Assembly (NCBI RefSeq): GCF_007786445.1
Contig: NZ_VNJI01000059.1
Coordinates: 1 to 47,307 of the forward strand
Reading direction: 5' to 3'
Length of the DNA: 47,307 nucleotides
Source: Paenibacillus cremeus
GTDB taxonomy: Bacteria > Bacillota > Bacilli > Paenibacillales > NBRC-103111
The notes under the pieces are model-generated. The model was not told the DNA's origin. It did not search any database and saw only the letters and a list, made by a program, of their open reading frames with translations. A program made the position numbers and the translations under genes. Positions 1 to 7,911 of this stretch are shown here, piece after piece. Numbering within the stretch: position 1 is the first letter of the stretch; the number at the start of each line of letters is the position of its first letter.

Positions 1-1
1 T

Positions 2-73
2 GGCATGCAGTTGCAAGGTGCGATGGCCATATTTGCGGTGAATCTAAAGCGGATATTGAGAATAGCCGACTAA
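2..73 (+). pseudogene. C-terminal end of a transposase (partial at window edge)
   Basis: An open frame enters from the left edge and ends at TAA 71-73. The 23 residues end in FAVNLKRILRIAD, which resembles the extreme C terminus of DDE transposases of the IS1182/IS5 type, where a short hydrophobic helix is followed by NLKR. Only the tail is visible, so it cannot be said whether the full gene is intact to the left. The family is assigned from a short motif only. Confidence 0.5.
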
Positions 74-108
74 GGATCATTGAGGAATACAACCGAATAG
101 GGTCAAAA

Positions 109-152
109 AAAGAAGACATCTCCTCTACAAAATGGGAATAAATGTCTTCTTT
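109..152. terminator. Inverted repeat, terminator or IS end
   Basis: AAAGAAGACAT at 109-119 is the exact reverse complement of ATGTCTTCTTT at 142-152, with a 22-base loop. The T-rich right arm makes it a plausible terminator for the transposase. Its position just after the transposase stop also fits a subterminal or terminal repeat of an insertion sequence. The sequence alone does not separate the two. Confidence 0.5.
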
Positions 153-264
153 TTGGTTGAACTCGCCGGCCAGGAAAAAAACGTAAGTTCTTCAGTGGCC
201 TCCAATTTCCGGGACGGTCTTTTTGTTTTTCGACAAATTACCTCATTTTTGCCCAAAATAGCTC

Positions 265-293
265 TTGAATACCTAGTTCTTTTGGCATATGAT
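265..293 (+). promoter_or_regulatory. Sigma-A promoter of the ion-channel pair
   Basis: TTGAAT at 265-270, a 17-base spacer and TATGAT at 288-293 match the vegetative promoter pattern. They lie about 70 bases upstream of the GTG start at 364, in an otherwise gene-free stretch. Confidence 0.6.
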
Positions 294-363
294 TTAATAA
301 ATTCGATAGGCTTTATGAACCAATTCAGTAGATGCTTGCGGTATATGGCAGGGGAGGATCAAC

Positions 364-1314
364 GTGAAACAGGTTATGAAAGTGTTGGTTATGCTGGTCA
401 TCGTATTAGTGGTGCTCAGCGGCAGGGGGGAACTGACGGGACAAGCAAGTGCAGCTTCAGATAAAGGCCCGAGAGAGGTCGGCGTCGGCCTGTATCTGCT
501 AAGCATGGGGAAGCTGGATATTACGAGCGGGACGTTTAACGTGGACTTTTATTTGACGCTCAAGGATACGCAGCCGATTGAAGACAAGAGCTTCGAGGTG
601 ATGAACGGACGTGTGTCGAAGCAGGATTTGATCGAAACCAAGAACGATTCGGACGGCAAATTCGTCAAAATTTATCGCATCATCGCAACGCAATCGACGA
701 AGACGGACCTTCGGAAGTTTCCGTTTGACCAGCAGTCACTGCCCATTGTCGTGGAAAGCACGCAGGAGGATAACACGCAGGTTAAGTATGTGCCGATCGC
801 GGACGAGACGGGCATCGATGCGGATAACAGCTTTCCCGGGTGGACGATTAAGGGCTGGAGCACCAAGGTAAATGAGCATAATTACACGGTGTTTAACCAG
901 CAATATTCGCAGTATGTGTTTAGCGTGGATATCACGAAGATTTGGTTCAACTCGTTTATCAAAACGTTTTTGCCCGTCCTATTTACGATCTTGATTACGC
1001 TTGTCATCTTCATTATTGCACCGGATAAAGTGACGACGCGGCTGGAAATCATTTGCTCCTTGCTGGTCGCCATTGCGATGTTCCATATCTCGATCTTTAA
1101 TCAGCTGCCTCCAGTGAGCTATGCGACCGTCGCGGATGAGTTTATGTTTTTGACGTATTTCATTTTACTCGCGTGCATTTGCCTCAACGTTTATATTTAT
1201 AAGCTTCTGAGCAGCAAAGACAGCCGAATGGTCAGCTTCGACCGAAAGGCCAAAGTCGGTCTGTTCAGCTGCGTTCCGGCGGCTTATATCGTATTTTTTG
1301 TCTTTCTGATTTAA
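364..1314 (+). CDS. Putative pentameric ligand-gated ion channel subunit A
   Basis: 316 residues, about the size of GLIC/ELIC-type bacterial pentameric ligand-gated channels. Order: signal peptide about 1-31; beta-rich extracellular domain about 36-195; four membrane helices at about 198-219, 226-244, 258-279 and 297-315. The Pro-loop FPFDQQSLPIVVE (119-131) corresponds to the Cys-loop without its cysteines, as in prokaryotic members. M1 carries the family proline (TFLPVLF). The M2-M3 linker LPPVSYATVADEF closely follows the LPxVxYxTxxDxF pattern of Cys-loop receptors. Arg226 sits 21 residues before this LP, the spacing of the 0' basic residue in animal receptors; position -1' is Thr, not the Glu of cation channels. 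GTG start with GGGGAGG about 8 bases upstream. The next gene is a paralogue. Ligand and ion are unknown. Confidence 0.8.
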   Translation: MKQVMKVLVMLVIVLVVLSGRGELTGQASAASDKGPREVGVGLYLLSMGKLDITSGTFNVDFYLTLKDTQPIEDKSFEVMNGRVSKQDLIETKNDSDGKFVKIYRIIATQSTKTDLRKFPFDQQSLPIVVESTQEDNTQVKYVPIADETGIDADNSFPGWTIKGWSTKVNEHNYTVFNQQYSQYVFSVDITKIWFNSFIKTFLPVLFTILITLVIFIIAPDKVTTRLEIICSLLVAIAMFHISIFNQLPPVSYATVADEFMFLTYFILLACICLNVYIYKLLSSKDSRMVSFDRKAKVGLFSCVPAAYIVFFVFLI

Positions 1315-1343
1315 TTAGAGAATCGCAGAATGAGGGTATGATT

Positions 1344-2279
1344 TTGAAACTAGCACTGAGAACGCTCATGATCGCTATACTTCTGCTGCTTTTCGTCCGT
1401 CATGATGTCATGGCACAGTCGCAGCCGGAACGCCCAAGGGAAGTCGGGGTCGGGTTGTATGTGCTCAATTTCGGGGCTCTGGATATCAATGAGGGGACGT
1501 TCACAGCCGATTTTTACCTAACCATCAAAGATAGCCAGCCGATCCAGGACGACAGCTTCGAGTTTGTAAACGGCACGCCGCGCAAAATCAATACCACTGA
1601 CGACTACAAAGAAGCGGATACGTATGTGAAGGTTTATCGGATCACAGCGGATTTGACGACGAAAGTCGACCTAAGCAAGTACCCGTTTGACAGCCAGCAG
1701 CTGCCTATTCGCCTGGAGAGCAAGGTGGAATCTACGGAGCACATGGTGTTTGTTCCATTGGACAGCAAATCCGGGATCGATGAGGGCAACAGCCTCCCAG
1801 GATGGAGCTTGGGCGCCTTGGCGGTGGACGTCAAAGAGCATTATTATCCCGTTTTTAAAGAGGGATACTCTCAGTTTCGGTTTGCCGTGACTGTCAGCAA
1901 GAACAGGTTCAATGCTTATTTTCAAACCTTCAGCTCGGTATCGTTTACTATCTTGGTTTGTCTGTTAAGCTTCTTGCTAGGGCCGGACAAGCTGCATATC
2001 CGATCCAAAATCACCAACGTCGCCCTTATCGCCTCGGGCATGTTTTTCAAAAAGCTGGTCGACCGCATTCCCGCCGTCAGCTATCTTACGTTTTTAGATA
2101 AATTCATGTTTCTTACCTATTCGGTGCTGATTATTTACATTCTTGTCAATGTGTACGTCACCTATCTGCAAAATCAAAACAACGACGGGCGAATCGCCGC
2201 TATGCAGACGTACTCTGTGTATGTGCTTGCGATGCTGACCCTGACGTTGTATATGGGCTTGTTTTGGATATATTTGTGA
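1344..2279 (+). CDS. Putative pentameric ligand-gated ion channel subunit B
   Basis: Paralogue of the preceding gene with the same layout: signal peptide, extracellular beta domain beginning at REVGVGLYVLNFG, Pro-loop YPFDSQQLPIRLE, PGW loop, and four membrane helices. The M2-M3 linker is IPAVSYLTFLDKF. An Arg again lies 21 residues before IP (0'), and M2 carries an unusual Lys-Lys near its outer end (FFKKL). The gene starts about 30 bases after subunit A and is probably cotranscribed. ATG 1338 is almost touching the GAGGG ribosome site (1332-1336), so TTG 1344 with 7-base spacing is preferred; the choice changes only two residues. The tandem pair suggests a hetero-oligomer, or two channels with different gating. 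A terminator follows. Confidence 0.78.
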   Translation: MKLALRTLMIAILLLLFVRHDVMAQSQPERPREVGVGLYVLNFGALDINEGTFTADFYLTIKDSQPIQDDSFEFVNGTPRKINTTDDYKEADTYVKVYRITADLTTKVDLSKYPFDSQQLPIRLESKVESTEHMVFVPLDSKSGIDEGNSLPGWSLGALAVDVKEHYYPVFKEGYSQFRFAVTVSKNRFNAYFQTFSSVSFTILVCLLSFLLGPDKLHIRSKITNVALIASGMFFKKLVDRIPAVSYLTFLDKFMFLTYSVLIIYILVNVYVTYLQNQNNDGRIAAMQTYSVYVLAMLTLTLYMGLFWIYL

Positions 2280-2282
2280 GGA

Positions 2283-2307
2283 GTCTGCCGTGAGGCAGGC
2301 TTTTTTT
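2283..2307 (+). terminator. Intrinsic terminator after channel genes
   Basis: GTCTGCC-GTGA-GGCAGGC stem-loop followed by seven T residues, directly after the subunit B stop codon. Confidence 0.8.
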
Positions 2308-2417
2308 CTTTTGCTTTGCTCAGCCAAATTCCCCCCCAAGTGAAGTATAACAAGCACTCCAATCGAATATGGATTTAGGATAGGGACTACCACAGCGCGG
2401 AAAAAGGGGGCGTGAGC

Positions 2418-3182
2418 ATGCGAGGGACACCGGTCGTGGGGATTACGGGGTACCATGTCCTTGGAGAGGAAGGTGTGGGAGGCAAGTTTCGCGGGCTTGC
2501 AGGGCAGGGCTTTAGCGTCATCGGGCACGACTACATTAACGCGGTGAGTCAAGCAGGGGGCATTCCGATCGGTATTCCGGTCGGAGATCCGGCAACAGCC
2601 AGGTCGATCATCAAGCGGCTGGATGGGCTGGTTCTGGCGGGCGGGGAGGACATGGATCCTACGCTGTACGGAGCGCATCCGGATGGACGCTGCGGGACGA
2701 TCCGGCCGGAGCGGGATCTTTTTGAGCTGCAGCTGCTCGGAGAAGCGCTGGCCTTGAACAAGCCGATCCTCGCGATCTGCCGGGGGATGCAGCTTTTGAA
2801 TGTGTTTTTTGGCGGCACGCTGTACCTGGATATTGCGGACTATTCGGACCAGGTGCTGTCCCATCAGTTTTCACGTGCACCGCGGTGGTATTTGGCGCAT
2901 AGGGTTCAGCTGCTGTCCCCGCTGCTTCAGCGATTGTATCAAGCGGATGAAATTCGCACGAACAGCTATCATCATCAGGCCGTTCACGAGCTCGGCGAGG
3001 GGCTGCAGGTGGCGGCGGTGGCTGAGGACGGGATCGTGGAGGGCTTGCTGCATCCGGACCATCCGCAGCTGCTTGCCGTGCAGTGGCATCCGGAAATGCT
3101 GTCCGTGAAGCATGAGGAAGGGCTGATTCCGTTTCATTGGTTATTGGAGCAAATCCGAAGTGAAGGTGGGTGTTCGGCATGA
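2418..3182 (+). CDS. Class I glutamine amidotransferase-like gamma-glutamyl hydrolase (PuuD type)
   Basis: About 254 residues of the peptidase C26 / PuuD family, which cleaves the gamma-glutamyl bond of compounds such as gamma-Glu-GABA and releases glutamate. Visible motifs: GGIPIGIPV near the N terminus, LAGGEDMDP, the nucleophile elbow AICRGMQLLN (catalytic Cys) and the C-terminal QWHPE that carries the catalytic His and Glu. ATG 2418 lies 7 bases after a GGGGG ribosome site; GTG 2412 is too close. Its stop overlaps the next start (ATGA), so translation is coupled with the aldehyde dehydrogenase. It is first in a four-gene operon with a glutamine-synthetase-like ligase, so it probably performs the last, deglutamylating step. 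Confidence 0.85.
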   Translation: MRGTPVVGITGYHVLGEEGVGGKFRGLAGQGFSVIGHDYINAVSQAGGIPIGIPVGDPATARSIIKRLDGLVLAGGEDMDPTLYGAHPDGRCGTIRPERDLFELQLLGEALALNKPILAICRGMQLLNVFFGGTLYLDIADYSDQVLSHQFSRAPRWYLAHRVQLLSPLLQRLYQADEIRTNSYHHQAVHELGEGLQVAAVAEDGIVEGLLHPDHPQLLAVQWHPEMLSVKHEEGLIPFHWLLEQIRSEGGCSA

Positions 3183-4639
3183 GCTTGAGTGGTCCCTTGG
3201 AACGGTGGAATTTCGCATGGGTTAACGGGGAGCCGGTGAGGCTGGCACAATCGTTCGAGATTGTCAATCCCGCAACAGGAGAGCAGGTCGGTAGAGCACC
3301 CAAAGGCGGGAAAAAGCTGACGCTGCAAGCCATTGATGCGGCGTCCGAGGCGTTCCAGACTTGGGGCCGGACGCTGCCGGAGGAACGAGCACGCGTGCTG
3401 CATGGATGGGCCGATCGATTGCTTCAGCATCAGGCTGAGCTTGCGCTGTTGATGTCGCTCGAGCAGGGCAAGCCCTTAGAGGAAGCGGAGGGCGAGATCG
3501 AGGGCTCGGCCCGGTTTATCCGCTGGTATGCGGAAGAGGCGAAGCGCATTTACGGGGAGACGCTGCCGGGCTCCCGTGCGCAGCAGCGCATCATGGTGTG
3601 GCGCCAGCCGGTTGGCGTGGTCGGCATGATTACGCCATGGAATTTCCCGGCGGCGATGGTCGCGCGCAAGGTGGCGCCGGCGCTTGCTGCGGGCTGCACC
3701 GTGGTGCTGAAGCCTGCCAAGCAGACACCGCTTATCGCAATCGCGATGTTTGCGCAGTTAATCGCGTCGGGGCTTCCGCCCGGCGTGGCCAATCTGGTCA
3801 CCGGCGATGCGGCGGCCATCGGAGATACGCTGCTCGGAGATCGGCGAGTGCGCAAAATTTCGTTCACCGGTTCAACGGAGGTTGGCAAGCGGATCATGCA
3901 AAAAGCGGCCGATCAGGTCAAACGGTTGTCCCTGGAGCTGGGAGGAAATGCGCCAGTCATCGTGTTCGCGGATGCGGACCTTGATCTAGCAGCGGAGGCG
4001 ATCGTCAGCAATAAGTTCGAAAACTGCGGGCAAGTGTGCAACGGCATCAATGTGATTTATGCGCAGCGGGAGATTCAAGCGGCGTTATGCGACAAGATTG
4101 CGGCCCGCGTTCGAAGCTTGAAGGTTGGCCTTGGAACGGAACCGGGGGTTCAGATGGGGCCTTTGATTGATGAACCCGCTCGTGCCAAAGTTACGCAGCT
4201 CGTTGCTGACGCTAAGGCGAAGGGCGCGCAGGTGATTACAGGGGGCCACTGCATAGAGGGTGCCGCTTATGAGCGGGGATATTTTTATGCGCCAACGGTT
4301 TTAGCCGGAGTTACTGCAGACATGGCTCTAACTCAGGAGGAAATTTTCGGTCCGGTGGCTCCGATTGCATCTTTTGATGAGGAGCAGGAGGTGCTGGACC
4401 GCTGTAACGAAACGCCTTACGGGCTGGCTGCCTATGTATTTACACGGAATTTGAGCCGCATTTACCGGATGAGCGAGGGCTTGGAATTCGGGATGGTGGC
4501 GGTGAACGGGACGTCGTTAAGCGTTCCTCAGGCTCCTTTTGGCGGCATAAAGGAAAGTGGGATGGGGCGCGAGGGAGGCCATCACGGATTAGATGAGTTT
4601 CTGGAGCTGAAGTATGTTTCCTTGACTCTGGTGGAGTAG
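3179..4639 (+). CDS. NAD(P)-dependent aldehyde dehydrogenase (GabD/PuuC-like)
   Basis: 486 residues, full length for the aldehyde dehydrogenase superfamily. Motifs in order: TPWNFPAAMV (oxyanion Asn), FTGSTEVGKRI (nucleotide binding), LELGGNAP (general base Glu), NCGQVCNG (catalytic Cys) and EEIFGPVAPI. The C terminus PFGGIKESGMGREGGHHG is close to succinate-semialdehyde dehydrogenases, but substrate cannot be fixed from this. ATG 3179 overlaps the upstream stop by four bases and has AAGGTGG at proper spacing; GTG 3170 is less likely. In this operon the natural substrate would be a gamma-glutamylated amino-aldehyde or succinic semialdehyde (inference). Confidence 0.88.
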   Translation: MSLSGPLERWNFAWVNGEPVRLAQSFEIVNPATGEQVGRAPKGGKKLTLQAIDAASEAFQTWGRTLPEERARVLHGWADRLLQHQAELALLMSLEQGKPLEEAEGEIEGSARFIRWYAEEAKRIYGETLPGSRAQQRIMVWRQPVGVVGMITPWNFPAAMVARKVAPALAAGCTVVLKPAKQTPLIAIAMFAQLIASGLPPGVANLVTGDAAAIGDTLLGDRRVRKISFTGSTEVGKRIMQKAADQVKRLSLELGGNAPVIVFADADLDLAAEAIVSNKFENCGQVCNGINVIYAQREIQAALCDKIAARVRSLKVGLGTEPGVQMGPLIDEPARAKVTQLVADAKAKGAQVITGGHCIEGAAYERGYFYAPTVLAGVTADMALTQEEIFGPVAPIASFDEEQEVLDRCNETPYGLAAYVFTRNLSRIYRMSEGLEFGMVAVNGTSLSVPQAPFGGIKESGMGREGGHHGLDEFLELKYVSLTLVE

Positions 4640-4651
4640 GGGGAAGGCATG

Positions 4652-6046
4652 ATGGGGGAAAAGGAAAGCAATGTGAAAGGTATGCTCACGCTGGAGCAGC
4701 TGGAAGCGGCGATCCGTGGTGGAAGCATCGATACTCTGATCCTCGCTATATGTGATATGCAAGGGCGGCTGATGGGCAAGCGGTTGACCGGAGATTATGT
4801 GCTGCGGCAGGGGATTGTGAAGGGGACGCATTTTTGCGTCTACTTGCTGGGGACGGATATGGCGATGAACACGCCGACCGGCTATCAGCTGATGAGCTGG
4901 GAGAGCGGCTACGGCGACTGGCTGGCGGCACCGGATTGGACGACGCTGCGGATGATCCCTTGGCTCGACAAAACGGCGATGGTGCTCTGTGATGTGCTGG
5001 ATGAGAAAACCGGGTTGCTAGTCCCGATCGCACCGCGCACGATTTTAAAGGCACAGCTGGAGAAGGCAGCGGAAAAAGGCGTTCGCTTCAAAGCCGCCAG
5101 TGAGCTGGAGTTTTACTTGTTTAAGGAGCCGTATGATGCGATTTATCGAAAAAACTACTCTGGCATGCAGGCAGCGGGCCACTACAATGAGGATTACCAT
5201 TTGCTGCAGGGGACGCGCAATGAACCTATTTACCGTACGATTCGGAATCAGATGATTGAAGCTGGGATTCCCATTGAATCGTCGAAGGGCGAGGCGTATA
5301 CTGGCCAACACGAAATGAACCTGCTGTACGGGGATGCGCTTGTTTCCGCCGACCGGCATTTGCTGTTCAAGCATGGGGTCAAAGAAATCGCGATCCAGCA
5401 CGATTGCGCCGTCACCTTCATGGCGAAGCCGCATCACCAGTGGACCGGATCCAGCGGCCATTTGCACATCAGCATGTGGGATGCCGAAGAGGAGCGAAAT
5501 CTGTTTTACGATCCTCAGGCAGAGCCGCACCATATGTCGGAGAGCATACGTCATTTTCTGGGCGGGGTGCTGGCGTTTACGCGGGATTTCTCGCTTTGTT
5601 TCGCCTCCAATATTAACTCCTACAAACGGTATGCCTCCGAAAGCTGGGCTCCGGTCTCACTGGTCTGGAGCGTGGATAATCGAACGTCCGGCTTTCGCAT
5701 CGTTGGGGAGCGGCAGAGCCTGCGCATCGAAAACCGCATCCCCGGAGCGGACATGAACCCTTATCTGGCTTATGCGGCCATGATCGGCGCGGGGATGTAT
5801 GGCGTGGAGAGCAAGCTGGAGCCCCCGCCAGAGTTTAAAGGCAATGCGTATGCTAGATGCGATTTGCCCCGAATTCCTTCGACACTCGGCGAAGCGAAGG
5901 AGCTTTGGCGGGAGAGCCCGGTGGTGCAGCGGGTGTTCGGTGAGCAGGTAGCGCAGCACTATTACAATATGGCCAGGGTGGAGCAGCAAGCCTTTGATGC
6001 TGTCGTGACGGACTGGGAGCGGTCGCGGTATTTTGAACAGGGATAG
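4652..6046 (+). CDS. Glutamine-synthetase-family gamma-glutamyl-amine ligase (PuuA/GlnA4-like)
   Basis: About 464 residues, type I glutamine synthetase fold. Metal and substrate residues are visible in ASELEFYLF, QHEMNLLYGDAL, the HLHISMW ATP/glutamate loop and RIENRIPGADMNPYLA. The family joins glutamate to ammonia or, in PuuA and GlnA2/3/4-type members, to polyamines or ethanolamine. Placement between a gamma-glutamyl hydrolase plus aldehyde dehydrogenase and an SDR argues for the second role rather than nitrogen assimilation. ATG 4652 (or 4649) follows the GGGGGAAGG site just after the aldehyde dehydrogenase stop. Amine substrate unknown. Confidence 0.85.
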   Translation: MGEKESNVKGMLTLEQLEAAIRGGSIDTLILAICDMQGRLMGKRLTGDYVLRQGIVKGTHFCVYLLGTDMAMNTPTGYQLMSWESGYGDWLAAPDWTTLRMIPWLDKTAMVLCDVLDEKTGLLVPIAPRTILKAQLEKAAEKGVRFKAASELEFYLFKEPYDAIYRKNYSGMQAAGHYNEDYHLLQGTRNEPIYRTIRNQMIEAGIPIESSKGEAYTGQHEMNLLYGDALVSADRHLLFKHGVKEIAIQHDCAVTFMAKPHHQWTGSSGHLHISMWDAEEERNLFYDPQAEPHHMSESIRHFLGGVLAFTRDFSLCFASNINSYKRYASESWAPVSLVWSVDNRTSGFRIVGERQSLRIENRIPGADMNPYLAYAAMIGAGMYGVESKLEPPPEFKGNAYARCDLPRIPSTLGEAKELWRESPVVQRVFGEQVAQHYYNMARVEQQAFDAVVTDWERSRYFEQG

Positions 6047-6058
6047 GGGGAACGGGAG

Positions 6059-6826
6059 ATGCGCTTGCGGGATAAAGTATGCATCATTACGGGAGCGGGC
6101 GGTGGCATGGGGCGGAAGGCGGCGCTGTTGTTTGCCGGACAGGGGGCCAAGGTCGCTGTGTTTGAGGTGCAGGAGCAGGCCGGGCAGGAAACGGTTCGTT
6201 TCATCCGGGAGCAGGGGGGAGAGGCGGATTTTTTTGCCTGCGATGTGGCGGAGGAGCGGAGTGTCAGGGAAGCGGTGGAGGGGACGGTTGCGCGCTTCCA
6301 GCACATTGATGTGCTGTATAACAATGCCGGCATTATGCCTGCGGACGATCATTCGGTCATTGATACGTCGGCGGAGGTGTGGGATCGGGTGTATGGGGTG
6401 AATGTTAAGGGGATCTTTTTTACCTGCAAATATGTCATACCGGAAATGCAGAAACGGCAAAAAGGCTCCATCATCAATATCGCGTCCTTCGTTGCTTTGA
6501 TGGGATGCAGTGTACCGCAGGATGCGTATACGGCTTCCAAGGGCGCGGTGCTCTCGCTCACCCGTTCGCTGGCGATCCAGTTCCGGCCGCAGGGAATTCG
6601 CACAAATGCTATTTGCCCTGGACCGATTGAGACCCCGCTCTTGACCGAATGGCTGCTGAAGGATGAAGAGGCAAGGCGTATTCGATTGGGACGTCAACCC
6701 ACTGGTCGCTTCGGGAAGCCGGAGGATATCGTGAACTGCGCGATCTACCTCGCCTCGGACGAGTCGGATTGGACGAATGGAGCGATCATGAGCATCGATG
6801 GGGGGATTACTTGCAATTATTTTTGA
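6059..6826 (+). CDS. Short-chain dehydrogenase/reductase
   Basis: 255-residue classical SDR. TGAGGGMG (Rossmann glycine motif) near residue 12, NNAG at about 90, catalytic Ser region NIASFVA, YTASK (Tyr and Lys) at about 160 and the family PGPIETP segment. It starts 12 bases after the ligase, so it belongs to the same operon. It may oxidise the hydroxyl of a gamma-glutamylated amino-alcohol to the aldehyde used by the dehydrogenase at 3179 (inference). A strong terminator follows. Confidence 0.85.
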   Translation: MRLRDKVCIITGAGGGMGRKAALLFAGQGAKVAVFEVQEQAGQETVRFIREQGGEADFFACDVAEERSVREAVEGTVARFQHIDVLYNNAGIMPADDHSVIDTSAEVWDRVYGVNVKGIFFTCKYVIPEMQKRQKGSIINIASFVALMGCSVPQDAYTASKGAVLSLTRSLAIQFRPQGIRTNAICPGPIETPLLTEWLLKDEEARRIRLGRQPTGRFGKPEDIVNCAIYLASDESDWTNGAIMSIDGGITCNYF

Positions 6827-6846
6827 GAGGGACTATAGGGAGGTTA

Positions 6847-6880
6847 GCTGCAAGGTCGGTTATGACTTTGCGGCTTTTTT
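6847..6880 (+). terminator. Intrinsic terminator of the gamma-glutamylation operon
   Basis: GCTGCAAGGTC (6847-6857) pairs with GACTTTGCGGC (6864-6874), with G-T wobbles, followed by six T residues. Confidence 0.8.
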
Positions 6881-6950
6881 AGTAATATTACACGAACTTA
6901 TGTTCTGTAGCTCTTTTAACATACATCGGTAATAACTACAAGAGAAAGTA

Positions 6951-6989
6951 AAAACCCACCCCAAGGTTCTCCGCCGAAGGTGGGTTTTT
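6951..6989. terminator. Bidirectional terminator hairpin
   Basis: AAAACCCACC (6951-6960) pairs with GGTGGGTTTT (6979-6988), giving A and T tracts on both sides. It can serve the operon on the left and the minus-strand gene on the right. Confidence 0.7.
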
Positions 6990-7035
6990 GCCCTGTTTGA
7001 CAAGAAGGGATAGCCCATTCAAGCCAATTGTATGG

Positions 7036-7060
7036 CCGAGTGTTTGCCGCACTCGGTCTT
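7036..7060. terminator. Small hairpin, possible terminator
   Basis: CCGAGTG (7036-7042) pairs with CACTCGG (7050-7056), followed by TCTTTCT. Apart from this and the two hairpins to the left, no gene or further signal is recognised between 6827 and 7231; short frames here have no ribosome site or family resemblance. Confidence 0.4.
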
Positions 7061-7231
7061 TCTATAACAAATCATACCATATTGAAAGTGTGAGTGACAA
7101 TCATAAAGTTCCTTTTGAAGAGCAAGTCTTCGACTATATCAATCATCATAATGATGTTAGTGGCATTACCCATCGACGAGATCAAGGCGAGTAAATCAAC
7201 TATTCGAGGGCAGGTGACCTCGCCATGCCAT

Positions 7232-7816
7232 TCAACTAGCTTCCGATTCACCGTCCTGCAACACCTGTTTGCACAGCCAGATGAACGCCAGATTTTCCAG
7301 GATTGGACCCAACACATCAATGCCAGCCACCATCACAAACCCTAAGACGCTTCCAACGATCAGCAGCAGACCGGGCCAGCGCAAGGCGGTGCGGGAGAGC
7401 ATGAGCGCAATACCATACAAGATCATGCCGACTCCTTGTAGAAGCACCGCACTCAAAAACCCACTACTGAGAGGCGGTGTCATCTCGGGTATTGGTTTGT
7501 GCGAAGTAAACGTATGATCCAGCCCTTGCAGGACCGGTCCAAAGAACGCGACTCCCCAGACCAAGCAACAGATCCACAGCATCCCCAGCAGCCCGACGAT
7601 AAAGCTGATCAGCCCGTAGCGGCCCAGCTTGCTGGACAGTACCAGATACGAACTGAAAAAGCCGAAGACGAGCAGGTTTAGTCCGATGGCGCTGGCTAGA
7701 TTCCGCACCAGAAAGTCGTCTGGCGAAACCCATCTCAGCAGGTTGGCAATGATCGAAATGATGGCCCCTGCAATCCCGATTACCGCGAACGCTCGGTATG
7801 CCCTTCCCATAGTCAT
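7232..7816 (-). CDS. Hypothetical multi-pass membrane protein
   Basis: 194 residues with about six hydrophobic helices (roughly 9-27, 40-60, 68-93, 119-140, 148-166, 170-183) and a short polar loop at 95-118. ATG at 7816 is supported by GGAGGG six bases upstream on the minus strand. I do not recognise a family or a catalytic motif. It is followed by convergent terminators and does not clearly belong to the sulfatase upstream, from which it is separated by about 95 bases. Function unknown. Confidence 0.65.
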   Translation of the reverse strand: MTMGRAYRAFAVIGIAGAIISIIANLLRWVSPDDFLVRNLASAIGLNLLVFGFFSSYLVLSSKLGRYGLISFIVGLLGMLWICCLVWGVAFFGPVLQGLDHTFTSHKPIPEMTPPLSSGFLSAVLLQGVGMILYGIALMLSRTALRWPGLLLIVGSVLGFVMVAGIDVLGPILENLAFIWLCKQVLQDGESEAS

Positions 7817-7911
7817 TGTAAATCCCTCCGATCAAGTATGAGTTCGCTACTCAATCTATTCGAAGGGACACTATGGTAGAAGGAGAAAAATGCCATACTT
7901 GGTCGAATTAA

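Noticed and set aside
3178..4640. Long reading frames on other strands inside the enzyme genes, such as 2094-2864 and 5657-6697 on the minus strand
   Set aside because: They are shadows of GC-rich coding sequence, without ribosome sites, and have Arg/Pro/His-rich composition with no family features.
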